The notes beneath the pieces are model-generated. The model was not told where the DNA came from. It worked only from the letters and a program-made list of their open reading frames with translations, and searched no databases. Below, piece after piece: positions 30,814 through 40,277 of a stretch of 64,000 nucleotides of DNA; position 1 is the stretch's first letter, and every line of letters begins with the position of its first letter. The stretch comes from CBDFHB01 sp965250115 (GTDB lineage: Bacteria > Acidobacteriota > Vicinamibacteria > Marinacidobacterales > SMYC01): positions 2,728,001 through 2,792,000 of the forward strand of contig CBDFNJ010000002.1 of the NCBI GenBank assembly GCA_965250115.1, in the 5' to 3' direction. The position numbers and the translations under genes are program-made.

Positions 30814-32514
30814 ATGGTGAAATCCGCGCAGCCGGGTCGTTCAGAGACCGATTCCGGTTCGCCGCTTCAGATCACGCCCCTGGGCGGCCTCGGCGAGTTC
30901 GGCCTCAACATGATGGCCTTCCGAATGGGCGACAGCTTGATGCTCGTCGACGCGGGGCTCATGTTCCCAGGACACGAGAATCCCGGCGTCAACCTCATTC
31001 TGCCCGATACCAGCTACCTGGATGCGCATCGCTCGATTTTCAAGGGAGTGGTCCTGACCCACGGCCACGAGGACCACATCGGGGCACTTCCCTATCTCCT
31101 CCGCAACCACCGTGTACCGGTCTATGGCACGAGGCTGACCCTCGGCATTTGCCGGCGACGGCTGGAAGAGCACGGGCTTTTAGGAAGTGTCGATCTGACG
31201 GAGATCGCGCCTGGAGAGCGCTTCTCGGTCGGCTCGTTTCGCATCGAGCTCGTGCACGTCACGCACAGTCTCGCAGATGCCGTCGCACTCGCTATCGAGA
31301 CCCCCTACGGAATGGTGCTCCATACCGGCGACTTCAAAGTCGACGACGCCCCCCCGGTCGGCCCGCCCATCGACTTGAAGCGCTTCGCCGAGCTCGGCCA
31401 GAAAGGCGTCCTCTGTCTCCTCTCGGACAGCACGAATAGCGAGGTCGCAGGGCGAACCGGGGTGGAGAGCTCGGTCGCGCCCGCGCTCGACAAAATCCTC
31501 GAGGAGGCCAAGGGCCGCGTTCTTCTAACCTGCTTCACTTCGAGCACCCATCGCATTCAGATAGCCATGGACCTCGCGTTGAAACACGGGCGCAAGGTCG
31601 CACTCGTCGGACGCAGCATGGTCGAGAACCTCCGCATCGCCACCGATCTCGGGTACTTGAGGATCCCCGAGGGCGTGCTCTGGGCGATCGAGGATCTCGA
31701 TCAGATCCCTCGAGGCAAACAGCTCGTCATCACGGCGGGAAGCCAGGGCGAGCCCATGTCCGCGCTCTCGCAGATCGCCGCCGGGACTCATCGTTTCGTT
31801 GCCATCGAGCCGGGGGACGTCGTCGTCCTGAGTACCCGCGTGATTCCGGGGAACGAAAAAGCGGTAAATCGCAACGTCAACGATCTGTTTCGGCTGGGCG
31901 CAGAGGTCATCCACCCGCCGAAGGCGAAAGTCCACGTTTCCGGACACGGGAGCGCCGAGGATCTCTCGATGATGCTCGAGCTCGTCAAGCCGCGCTATTT
32001 CGTTCCGATCCACGGTGAGTGGCGCCAGCTCTACAATCACGCTCGTATCGCGCGTGAGAGCGGGAACGTTAAGGACAGAGTCTTTCTCGCCGAAGATGGC
32101 AACGTTCTCCGATTCGACGCGGAGGGCGCATCCGTCGCCGGTACGGTGGAAACAGGCCAGGTCCTCGTCGATGGAAGCGGTCTCGGTCTGGTCGATGACT
32201 GCATCGTGCGCGACCGCCGCAGGTTGAGCGCTGGGGGCGTCATCGTCCCCGTCGTGTCGTTCTCCGCCTCGAAAGAGCCTGAAGTCTCGGATATCTTGAG
32301 CCGCGGATTCACCGAGAACGACGATGCGGACGGCGTCCTGGCCGAGGCGCACGACGCCATGCTCGCGGCCATCCGCGGCGTCGGCTCGAAGGAGCGAGGG
32401 AGCGAGGCGGCGATCGAGGAGCTCGTGGAAACGACCCTCAAGCGCTTCTTCCGCAAGAAAGGCGTGCGCCGTCCGATTATCCTTCCGGTCGTCCTAGGTC
32501 CGGAGAGAGCGTGA
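30814..32514 (+). CDS. rnj: Ribonuclease J
   Basis: This 566-residue metallo-beta-lactamase/beta-CASP nuclease processes and degrades RNA from 5' ends and internally. It has LGGLGEFGLNMMAF at the start, the zinc motif LTHGHEDHIGALPY, VTHSLADAVALAI, HTGDFKVD and SDSTN. The beta-CASP motifs are LLTCFTSSTHRIQIA and TAGSQGEPMSAL, followed by VHVSGHGSAEDLSMML and FVPIHGEWRQLYNH. The C-terminal domain is present, so the length is normal. Its stop overlaps the uppP start by four bases (GTGA). Confidence 0.97.
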   Translation: MVKSAQPGRSETDSGSPLQITPLGGLGEFGLNMMAFRMGDSLMLVDAGLMFPGHENPGVNLILPDTSYLDAHRSIFKGVVLTHGHEDHIGALPYLLRNHRVPVYGTRLTLGICRRRLEEHGLLGSVDLTEIAPGERFSVGSFRIELVHVTHSLADAVALAIETPYGMVLHTGDFKVDDAPPVGPPIDLKRFAELGQKGVLCLLSDSTNSEVAGRTGVESSVAPALDKILEEAKGRVLLTCFTSSTHRIQIAMDLALKHGRKVALVGRSMVENLRIATDLGYLRIPEGVLWAIEDLDQIPRGKQLVITAGSQGEPMSALSQIAAGTHRFVAIEPGDVVVLSTRVIPGNEKAVNRNVNDLFRLGAEVIHPPKAKVHVSGHGSAEDLSMMLELVKPRYFVPIHGEWRQLYNHARIARESGNVKDRVFLAEDGNVLRFDAEGASVAGTVETGQVLVDGSGLGLVDDCIVRDRRRLSAGGVIVPVVSFSASKEPEVSDILSRGFTENDDADGVLAEAHDAMLAAIRGVGSKERGSEAAIEELVETTLKRFFRKKGVRRPIILPVVLGPERA

Positions 32515-33311
32515 GCGTGACGACCGCGGTCCTGCTCGGAGTGGTCCAAGGCCTCACCGAGTTTCTGCCTATTTCGAGCTCCGGACATCTGGCCATCGCG
32601 CAGCACTTTCTGCCCGGCTTCGACGAACCTTCCGTGCTATTCGACATCGTTCTCCACCTCGGCACGCTCGGCGCAGTGTTGATCTACTTGCGACGAGAAG
32701 TCGCGATGTTGCTCTCTGGTCTAGTGCCGGGAGGCTCGGGGCGCGTGGGACGTCGGCTCATCGTGCTGCTCGTCCTCGGGACGTTGCCGGCCGTCGTTGC
32801 GGCGCTCGGATTCGGCGACTACGTCGAGGAGAGCTTCGAGCGCCTTTCCGTCGTCGGTGGAGCGCTTCTCGTGACGGGCCTGATTCTCCTGGTTTCGTCT
32901 CGATGCTCGATGCGGGGGCGCGGACTCGACGAGATCGATGGGAAGGATGCTGTGCTCGTGGGACTCGCTCAGAGCGCGGCGCTCTTACCCGGCATCTCTC
33001 GTTCCGGCTCGACGATCGTCGCTGGATTGATGCGTGGGATCGATCACGCCGCGGCGGCGCGTTTTTCGTTTCTGCTGTCCATCCCGGCGATCCTAGGCGC
33101 TGCCATGTTCAAGCTCAAAGATGTTGCGCTCGTGTCGGGAGACGCCGTTTGGGGATATGTCGCTGGATTCTCTACGGCTTTCGTCATAGGCTATTTAGCC
33201 ATCGGCATAGTTATCAAGCTCTTGGCCAGTCAGAGGTTTCACCTCTTCGGTTACTACTGCTTTGGTATGGGAGGAGCGGTCCTTGTCTACGTCGCGTTCG
33301 GTTCCTCGTAA
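32511..33311 (+). CDS. uppP: Undecaprenyl-diphosphatase
   Basis: This 266-residue integral membrane enzyme dephosphorylates undecaprenyl pyrophosphate to recycle the lipid carrier of peptidoglycan. It has eight or so hydrophobic segments. The signatures are GVVQGLTEFLPISSSGHLAI (catalytic Glu, Ser and His) and LLPGISRSGSTIVAGLMRGI (PGxSRSGxT). It starts at GTG 32511 inside the end of rnj, or at GTG 32517. It is followed by ftsK with a short overlap, so the two envelope genes are probably co-expressed. Confidence 0.97.
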   Translation: MSVTTAVLLGVVQGLTEFLPISSSGHLAIAQHFLPGFDEPSVLFDIVLHLGTLGAVLIYLRREVAMLLSGLVPGGSGRVGRRLIVLLVLGTLPAVVAALGFGDYVEESFERLSVVGGALLVTGLILLVSSRCSMRGRGLDEIDGKDAVLVGLAQSAALLPGISRSGSTIVAGLMRGIDHAAAARFSFLLSIPAILGAAMFKLKDVALVSGDAVWGYVAGFSTAFVIGYLAIGIVIKLLASQRFHLFGYYCFGMGGAVLVYVAFGSS

Positions 33312-35547
33312 AAGCGAAGCCGAGAATTGGTTTCCAACGGAGCGCTTGTCGGAAGTCATCGGCATCGTGCTGATGGCGACCGCCTTGATGCTCGCCGTGA
33401 GCTTGCTGACGCACTCGCCTCAGGACCCGGCCTGGTATTTCAAGGAGGCGACACCGCAAACGACCGATAACCTGATCGGTCCGGCGGGCGCGTTCCTCTC
33501 GGAAGCCTTCCTGCAGATCTTCGGCCTCGCCTCCTATGTTCTAGCAGTCTTTCTCTTCATTGCGGGGTGGAATCGTTTCTGGTGCCACCCGATGGATTCG
33601 AGGGCGAGCCGCTTTCTGGGCCTCGCGACGCTGATTCTGAGCCTCGCGGGCCTTCTCGCACTCGCTCTTGGGGAGTTCCCTCTTTCCGGCGAGCTGATCC
33701 CGGCCGGTGGTGCCCTCGGTCAATTGCTCGCGATCTATCTCGTCTCGGCCCTCAACCCGATGGGCGCCTTCATTCTGCTGGTGACGCTGCTCTTCACGGC
33801 GGTCACAGTGACGACGCATTGGTCCTTGAGCGCCGGCGTCAAGGCCGCGCGCGCGTGGCAGCGACGCAAGGGCGCTGAGCTCTTGACCGCCTTCCATCAC
33901 TATCGGGAATCAAAGCGCAAGGAGAGGCTTCGCGAGCGCGTCGTCAAAAAGCACGCGAAGCAAGCCCAGGTCAAGCGCGGGCAGGAAGAGGACGAGAAGA
34001 AGAAAGTCGGAGAGACCAACGTCGTCTCGAAGAAGAATCCCCTCCCCGTTCCTCAGAAGCAGGAGATTCTCCCGTTCCGCCCGAAGAAGGGACGCTGGAA
34101 CATGCCGCCGTTCGGAATTCTCGAAGCACGGCGTGAAGAGATCAAAACGGACGAGAAGGACCTCATGGAAAGGGCCAAAGTCCTCCAAGCGCGCTGCAAG
34201 GAATTCTCGGTCCAAGGCCAGGTGCAACAGATCCATCCGGGCCCGGTCGTCACGACGTTCGAGTTCAAGCCCGACGCCGGCATCAAGTACAGCAAGATCA
34301 CCGCGCTCTCGGAAGACCTCTGCCTCGCGCTCCAGGCTGAGTCCGTCCGAATCGACCGCATCTCCGGTAAATCCACCGTCGGGGTCGAGATCCCGAACCG
34401 ACAGCGGGAAACCATCGGCTTGAGAGAGATTCTCGAGTCAGATGAGTTCCAATCGAGCTCGTCGCGGCTCACGATGGTTCTGGGAAAGACCATCGACGGG
34501 GCGGCCTATGTGAGCGATCTCGCGCGCATGCCGCACTTGCTCATTTCGGGGGCAACGGGTAGCGGGAAGTCTGTCCTGCTCAACAGTCTCATTTGCTCGA
34601 TTCTCTACAAATCCTCGCCCGATGAGGTGAAGATGATTCTCATCGACCCGAAGCGCATCGAGCTCGGCGTCTACCAGGACATCCCTCACCTCTTGACTCC
34701 CGTGGTAACGGATCCGAAGAGGGCGAGCGACGTGCTCAAGTGGGTCATCTTCGAGATGGAAAGCCGCATCAAGATGCTCGCATCCGAGGGCGTCCGCAAC
34801 ATCGAGCAGTACAACAACATTCTCCGCGGCGCGATCGAGGCGGGAGAAAAGAGAGAGGACGAGAACGGGGAACCTTTGACACCTCTGCCCTGGTGCATCG
34901 TTGTCATCGACGAGTTCGCGGACCTCATGATGGTCTCCTCCTCGGATGTCGAGGACTCGGTCACGAGGCTCGCGCAAATGGCGCGTGCCGTCGGCATCCA
35001 CCTCGTCCTCGCGACCCAGCGGCCTTCGGTGGACGTGATCACCGGCATTATCAAGGCGAATTTCCCCACTCGCATCGCCTTCCGCGTCGCCTCTCGGGTG
35101 GACTCGCGAACCATTCTCGACTCGAACGGTGCGGAGCAGCTTCTAGGCCGAGGCGACATGCTCTTGCTCCCTCCCGGCTCCGCGAGACTACTTCGGCTGC
35201 ACGGTCCCTTTGTCTCCGAGGCCGACGTCGGCCGGCTCGTCGCCTTCTGGAGGCGCGAGGGTAAACCCGCCTACAACGAGGCGATCTTGCAGGCCCAGGA
35301 CTCGAACGAGTTCGCGGCCTACGAGAAGGACGAACTTTTCGACCAAGCGGCGAGGATCGTCGTAGAGACTCGCGTCGCCTCGACGTCGCATTTGCAGCGC
35401 CGAATGCGGCTCGGCTATAGCCGCGCCGCCCGCATCATGGATATGCTCGAAGCGGACGGTATCATCGGCCCTTCCGAGGGCTCGAGCCGGCGCGAGGTTC
35501 TCGTAGCGAAGGACTATTTCGATGAGGTGGATCAACAGCTCCGGTAG
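33283..35547 (+). CDS. ftsK: DNA translocase FtsK/SpoIIIE
   Basis: This protein of about 755 residues starts at TTG 33283, chosen for a GGGAGGAG site 6 bases upstream; another in-frame TTG is at 33262. The N-terminal 4-TM anchor (about 20-185) is followed by a short charged linker with KEKK-type repeats. The motor domain has LLISGATGSGKSVLLNSLIC (Walker A), CIVVIDEFADLMM (Walker B) and LATQRPSVDVITGIIKANFP. The C-terminal gamma winged helix is present (ASTSHLQRRMRLGYSRAARI, LEADGIIGPSEGS), so it can recognise KOPS-like sites. It pumps chromosome ends at division. Confidence 0.96.
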   Translation: MSTSRSVPRKSEAENWFPTERLSEVIGIVLMATALMLAVSLLTHSPQDPAWYFKEATPQTTDNLIGPAGAFLSEAFLQIFGLASYVLAVFLFIAGWNRFWCHPMDSRASRFLGLATLILSLAGLLALALGEFPLSGELIPAGGALGQLLAIYLVSALNPMGAFILLVTLLFTAVTVTTHWSLSAGVKAARAWQRRKGAELLTAFHHYRESKRKERLRERVVKKHAKQAQVKRGQEEDEKKKVGETNVVSKKNPLPVPQKQEILPFRPKKGRWNMPPFGILEARREEIKTDEKDLMERAKVLQARCKEFSVQGQVQQIHPGPVVTTFEFKPDAGIKYSKITALSEDLCLALQAESVRIDRISGKSTVGVEIPNRQRETIGLREILESDEFQSSSSRLTMVLGKTIDGAAYVSDLARMPHLLISGATGSGKSVLLNSLICSILYKSSPDEVKMILIDPKRIELGVYQDIPHLLTPVVTDPKRASDVLKWVIFEMESRIKMLASEGVRNIEQYNNILRGAIEAGEKREDENGEPLTPLPWCIVVIDEFADLMMVSSSDVEDSVTRLAQMARAVGIHLVLATQRPSVDVITGIIKANFPTRIAFRVASRVDSRTILDSNGAEQLLGRGDMLLLPPGSARLLRLHGPFVSEADVGRLVAFWRREGKPAYNEAILQAQDSNEFAAYEKDELFDQAARIVVETRVASTSHLQRRMRLGYSRAARIMDMLEADGIIGPSEGSSRREVLVAKDYFDEVDQQLR

Positions 35548-37291
35548 GACCGCGATCGCCATCGCCATCCTGCTCAGCGTGCGACCCGCGGCCAGCGGTG
35601 GGGCGCAGCGATCTGCCCGAACGCTTTATCAAGACGCCCAGACGGCGGAGGAACGCCTCCATCGCTCGGAAGCCTTGCTTCGCAAGCGCTCCGAGTGGCG
35701 CAAAGTCGCCAAGCTCTACCACGGCGTCGTCCTAGAGCACCCCCAGAGCGGTTACTGCGACGACGCGCTCTACTATGAGGGCGAGATCTATATCGAGATC
35801 TATCGCCGTTTCGACGACCCGGATGCGTTGAAGCGATCTCTTGACGCCCATCTTCTTCTCGCCAACGGCTATCCCGCGAGCAAGTGGGCGCGGAGGGCTC
35901 GATTGACCCGTGGCAAGATCTTTCTCGAGGAGCTCTCGGACCGGAAGGCGGCGAGCATCGAGCTACGCAAGGTCATCTCGACCTGGCCCAATACGGCCGA
36001 GGCCGCGCAGGCGCATCGGCTCATAGAGAAAATGAACGAGCCTCGGCGGGCGGCCGCCGAGCGCTTTCCCCGCGGAGTAGTGGGCGTCAGGAACATCCGG
36101 CACTGGACGGGACGCGAGTACACTCGTATCGTCATCGACCTCGACGCCGAAGTGAAATTCCGTCAGGGACAACTGCAGAGTCCCGAGAGGATCTATTTTG
36201 ATCTTCTCGGGACTCGCGTCGCGAAGGACCTGGCATCTCGCAGCTTTCCCATCGAGGACGGTTTTCTTCGACGGATCCGTGTCGGGCAGAACAAGCCCGA
36301 CGTCGTTCGGGTCGTCTTCGACTTTCAGAACATCAGCGAGTACAAGTTCTTCTTTCTCCCCGACCCTTACAGGCTCGTCGTGGACATTATGGGTACCGAG
36401 CCCGAACCCGAGGTTCTCCTTGCCAGGAATGAAGTGAAGCCTCCGCTCGAGGCGTCGCCTCCGACACCGAGCTCTCCCGAAACCCCAGTAGCCGCGGAGG
36501 CCGGGGAGAGAACCCTCAAAGTCGCGCCGGAACCGCGAACGGACGGCTATTCTCTCGTGCAGCAGCTCGGTCTCGACGTCGGCCGGATCGTGATCGACCC
36601 TGGGCACGGCGGTCACGATCCAGGAACGATGAGCGGGAAGCTGCGCGAGAAGGATCTCGTGCTCGACATCTCGAGGCGAGTGGCGAAAATCCTGCAAGGG
36701 CGGAACTTCGACGTTGTCATGACGCGGAGAAACGACGTCTTCATCCCCCTCGAAGAGCGTACCGCCATCGCCAACTCGAAGGGGGCCGACCTCTTCGTCT
36801 CCATCCACGTGAACGCGTCGCGGAGCAGTCGCCCTCGAGGCACGGAGACCTACTACCTGAACCTGGCAACGACACCCGACGCGGAAGAAGTAGCTGCGAG
36901 GGAGAACGCAGTCAATACGAGACGCCTGGGCGAGCTTCAAAACCTTCTGCAACAGGTGATGAACAACTCCAAGATCACGGAATCGAGGGAGCTCGCGAGC
37001 CACGTGCAGGGCTCCATGGCGGTCGACCTATTCGACTCCAAGAAAGATGCGCGCAATCGCGGTGTCAAGACTGCCCCGTTCTACGTGCTCCTGGGCGCCC
37101 AAATACCTTCCGTGCTCATCGAGGTCGCCTATCTGTCAAACCGCAAGGACGAGCAGCTCCTCGCCGACGCCAGCTATCGACAGAAGATCGCGGAGTCGAT
37201 CGCGACAGGGATTCGAAGCTACCACGATACGCTGGTGCAGACGACGCGCGTCACCGCGCCTACCTCAGTGATGGCCGGCTCCCCGCCATAA
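35522..37291 (+). CDS. N-acetylmuramoyl-L-alanine amidase with TPR-like and AMIN domains
   Basis: This 589-residue periplasmic enzyme overlaps the end of ftsK. A signal peptide (TAIAIAILLSVRPAASGG) is followed by a helical, TPR-like region (about 40-165; LYHGVVLEHPQSGYCDDALY). An AMIN domain comes next (about 180-290; TRIVIDLDAEVKFRQG, KPDVVRVVFDFQNI), which targets peptidoglycan or the divisome. After a Pro-rich linker the zinc amidase (Amidase_3) has IVIDPGHGGHDPGTMSG, the HVNAS His and catalytic Glu in VLIEVAYLSN. It splits septal peptidoglycan during daughter-cell separation, consistent with its ftsK neighbour. It resembles AmiC in layout. Confidence 0.93.
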   Translation: MRWINSSGRTAIAIAILLSVRPAASGGAQRSARTLYQDAQTAEERLHRSEALLRKRSEWRKVAKLYHGVVLEHPQSGYCDDALYYEGEIYIEIYRRFDDPDALKRSLDAHLLLANGYPASKWARRARLTRGKIFLEELSDRKAASIELRKVISTWPNTAEAAQAHRLIEKMNEPRRAAAERFPRGVVGVRNIRHWTGREYTRIVIDLDAEVKFRQGQLQSPERIYFDLLGTRVAKDLASRSFPIEDGFLRRIRVGQNKPDVVRVVFDFQNISEYKFFFLPDPYRLVVDIMGTEPEPEVLLARNEVKPPLEASPPTPSSPETPVAAEAGERTLKVAPEPRTDGYSLVQQLGLDVGRIVIDPGHGGHDPGTMSGKLREKDLVLDISRRVAKILQGRNFDVVMTRRNDVFIPLEERTAIANSKGADLFVSIHVNASRSSRPRGTETYYLNLATTPDAEEVAARENAVNTRRLGELQNLLQQVMNNSKITESRELASHVQGSMAVDLFDSKKDARNRGVKTAPFYVLLGAQIPSVLIEVAYLSNRKDEQLLADASYRQKIAESIATGIRSYHDTLVQTTRVTAPTSVMAGSPP

Positions 37292-37310
37292 GCTAGTGCT
37301 AGAATGGGCC

Positions 37311-37616
37311 ATGTTTTGGCTCTTGTTCGAGCTGTGGCCCGAGGCCTTCGGCGCGCTTCTTTGGGCTCAAACGAACCAGCCCGGTATCAAATACTACAAC
37401 TTGAAAGATCCGGACCCGGAACCCTCCCTCGCGTGGTTCGTCCTGAATGCCTTCTTTTTCGTCGGGGTGGCGATCGCAGTCGTCGTTGGCCTTGGCATCG
37501 CCTTCGGAAGCTTCCGGCTGTGGCTTTTGGCGAAGTTCCCGAACAACCGTTTCAACGGGGCTGAGGAGGAAGACGTGAGCCGGACCTTCCGGCTGAACGA
37601 TCCGCCAGAGGCCTAG
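37311..37616 (+). CDS. Small membrane protein, unknown
   Basis: This protein of about 101 residues starts at ATG 37311 (GTG 37296 is an alternative). It has an N-terminal hydrophobic stretch (MFWLLFELWPEAFGALLWAQ), possibly a signal, a short soluble part (KYYNLKDPDPEPSLAWFVLN), a clear transmembrane helix (FFFVGVAIAVVVGLGIAFGS) and a cytoplasmic, charged tail. I do not recognise the family. It follows the amidase gene by a few bases and may belong to its operon. Confidence 0.7.
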   Translation: MFWLLFELWPEAFGALLWAQTNQPGIKYYNLKDPDPEPSLAWFVLNAFFFVGVAIAVVVGLGIAFGSFRLWLLAKFPNNRFNGAEEEDVSRTFRLNDPPEA

Positions 37617-37649
37617 CCCTCACCCGACCTCGCTCCGCTCGTCCACTTA

Positions 37650-39573
37650 GGGCCGCCGACAAAATAACTGTCTAGTTTTGAGAACACTCTTCCTGTTTCA
37701 GGTCGTGATCGCGATATCGTCTGGCATCACGAGAGCCTGGCAAGCTCCCTAGAAACGGAACATTTGTAGGTCTTCAGCAACCAGCGCGTGTTTGACAAAC
37801 GGTCCTCATTGCAGGAGGATTACGCCTATCAAGGAGCACTTCTCCTATTATGAGACCTACGAGCTATCAGTCTGAAGATCTCGACCGCCTGTTGAGGAAG
37901 CACAAAATAGCTACCCTCGATGATTTGAAGGCAGTGTTGGGTACCGATGTGGACTCGACCGTCTTCCGAAAGCTCAATGAGTTGGCGTATCGGACAAGCT
38001 ACTCCCACCGTGGTAGCTACTACACGTTGGACGAGATCGCCCAGTTCGATCGAAAAGGTCTTTGGTCGTTGCGCTCAGTGTGGTTCTCGAAGTACGGGAC
38101 GTTGCTTGCGACGGTAAAAGCGTTGGTCGCGGCCTGTGAGGCAGGCTACTACGTCGACGAGCTCGAGGACGTGGTGCAGGTTGACGTCAAGGCTCCTCTG
38201 TTGAAACTGGTCCGAGAGAAAAGATTGGCGCGCGAGCAGGTGTTCGGCCGATATCTGTATCTGGCCACCGATGTGAGCACGCGCAAGCAACAGCTCTCGG
38301 CCCGCCAGGTACATGAGGCGTCACCTTCCACGTTGGGCGGGGTCGGGGGAGTCCGCGTGCTCCCCGTGGAGTTGAAGGCTGCGATCGTTCTTTTCTACAG
38401 TCTGCTCGATGAAAAGCAGCGCCGTCTCTACGCGGGAGTCGAGGCCATGAAGCTCGGTCACGGTGGCGACCAACAGATTGCCGAACTGCTCGGGATGGGT
38501 CCGAGCACGGTAGCCAGAGGTCGTAGGGAATTGCTAATGAGAGATGTTGAGCTCGACGGAGTTCGGCGAAAGGGTGGCGGACGGCGCGCCGTGCAAAAAA
38601 AAGCCAGAAGTCATCGCCAAGATCGAAGAACTCATGAAGCACGACACCGCGGGCGATCCGATGACGGGAGTGAAATGGACGCGGCGGACCACCGACAAGA
38701 TTGCTTGCGAGCTAAGAAGCCTCGGTGTGAACGTCAGCAGCAAAACCGTCGGTCGACTGCTCAAACAGCTCGGCTTCTCGTTGCGGGTGAACCACAAGAA
38801 GCTGTGCGGTGCCACGTCCGAAGATCGCGATACCCAATTCGCGTGTATCGCCGAACTGCGCGCGCGTTTTGCCGCAGCTGGTCATCCCATCATCAGCGTA
38901 GACACGAAGAAACGGGAGCTGGTGGGATTATTCAAAAACGGCGGGCAGGCCTGGAACCGCGAGCCGACTCTCGTCAAAGACCATGACTTCCGTTCCGAAT
39001 CGAACGGCATCGCAATCCCCTACGGCGTCTACGATCTGCTCGCGAACCGCGGGACAGTGTTCATTGGTACCTCGTACAACACCCCGGACTTCGCCGTGAA
39101 TGCCATCGAGAAGTGGTGGCGAACGGAAGGACGGCGACGCTATCCTGCAGCCCGTGACCTCGCGATATTGGCAGACGCCGGGGGCAGCAATGGCTATCGG
39201 TGTCGGGGTTGGAAGCACGGGCTTCAAACGCGGATTTGCAATCGCCACGACATCGCTATCACCATAGCCCGCTATCCGTCCGGTACATCCAAGTGGAATC
39301 CAGTGGAGCACCGTCTGTTCAGCGAGGTCAGCAAGAACTGGGCGGGCAGGCCTCTCGACAGCTACGAAACCATCCTCAAATACATCCGCACGACCACCAC
39401 CTCTTCCGGTTTGCGAGTACGCGCACACCTTATCCGGCGTCGTTATCCGAAGGGCGTCAAAATCACTGACGAGCGGATGCAGGCGCTTTCCGTTACAAAG
39501 GACCAGACTCTACCCAAATGGAACTACACCATCCGACCGTCTTGAAAACGGGAACTTATTTTGTCGCCGGCCC
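37650..39573 (+). mobile_element. ISAzo13-like insertion sequence
   Basis: The terminal inverted repeats are GGGCCGCCGACAAAATAA (left, 37650) and, inverted on the right, GGGCCGGCGACAAAATAA (39556-39573). TA flanks both ends, which may be a 2-bp duplication. The length is 1.92 kb with one transposase gene in two frames. It has inserted at the 3' end of the DnaJ-like gene and separates two conserved gene blocks. Confidence 0.85.
37850..39545 (+). pseudogene. ISAzo13-like transposase, frameshift at an A8 run
   Basis: The first frame (from 37850) encodes the DNA-binding half: YTLDEIAQFDRKGLWSLRSV, then VELKAAIVLFYSLLDEKQRR and a HTH QQIAELLGMGPSTVARGRREL. At GTGC-AAAAAAAA-G (about 38593-38600) the frame changes by +1, into KPEVIAKIEELMKHDTAGDP, WTRRTTDKIACELRSLGVNV and SSKTVGRLL, then the DDE core (ISVDTKKRELVGLFKNGGQA; ILADAGGSNGYR; ARYPSGTSKWNPVEHRLFSE). 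Removing one A restores a single gene of about 565 residues. This could be an indel in a homopolymer, or transcriptional slippage on A8 could restore the enzyme. Confidence 0.85.
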
Positions 39574-39575
39574 TA

Positions 39576-40152
39576 AGGAACTGGTTCTTTTAATACGGAG
39601 GCGGCCGCGGATCGTTCGACCACCGGCCAGTCGTGCGGCGACGAGGTCGCCGTGCTGGGCGCCGGGCGGTACGCGGAAGCGAATCCGCTCACGGACGCGG
39701 ACGTTTCCCTCACCGCGGCAGGCTCCGCACCAGCCGAAAAAGTCGAGTCCTCCCCCGCGACAGTTTTTGCAGAGCTCGTCATAAGGCACGTCGAGCACAG
39801 CCTCGGCTCCCCGTCGAGCTTCGTCACGCGACACGACGATGTCGAAATCAACGTCCAGGTCCATTGCTGCAGGGCGTCGTGCGAAGACTTCCCTAAAAGG
39901 GGCGAGGGGGGTTTCGAACCCACCCGTCCACGAGACGGGAGCTCCCGTAGAGACCGCTCCGGCGTGGTCATACGCGCGACGCCGGTCGGCATCGGCTAGC
40001 GTCTCGTAGGCTAGCTGGATCTCGTGGAAGCGCGCGACGTCGGAGGGCTCGCCGCTATCCGGATGGTATTGCTTCGCGAGACGACGGTAGGCGGTCTTGA
40101 TCTCGGCGTCGGTCGCGTCTCGCGTCAAACAGAGAAGGCCGTAATAATCCAT
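39576..40152 (-). pseudogene. DnaJ-like protein, 3' end disrupted by IS
   Basis: About 192 residues remain. The J domain is complete (MDYYGLLCLTRDATDAEIKT, RRLAKQYHPDSGEPSDVARF with the HPD tripeptide, RRRAYDHAG). A short beta region and a partial zinc-finger-like stretch follow (LCKNCRGGGLDFFGWCGACR, two CxxCxGxG-like pairs), then RVPPGAQHGDLVAARLAGG from the substrate-binding domain. The frame runs into the IS at 39573, and the native end is lost or moved to beyond 37650. It would stimulate DnaK-type ATPases. It is shorter than full DnaJ, so it was probably a minimal paralogue. Confidence 0.82.
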
Positions 40153-40277
40153 GGTCTCTCTCTATTGCTCTTCGCTCGGGGGGACGGCCGGCCCACTCGG
40201 GCCGGGCTCGCGGTAGATGTATGGGTTACCGCTCGCGCAGGGTGCCGATGCATTTTTTGATCACCCTGCCACTCTTG

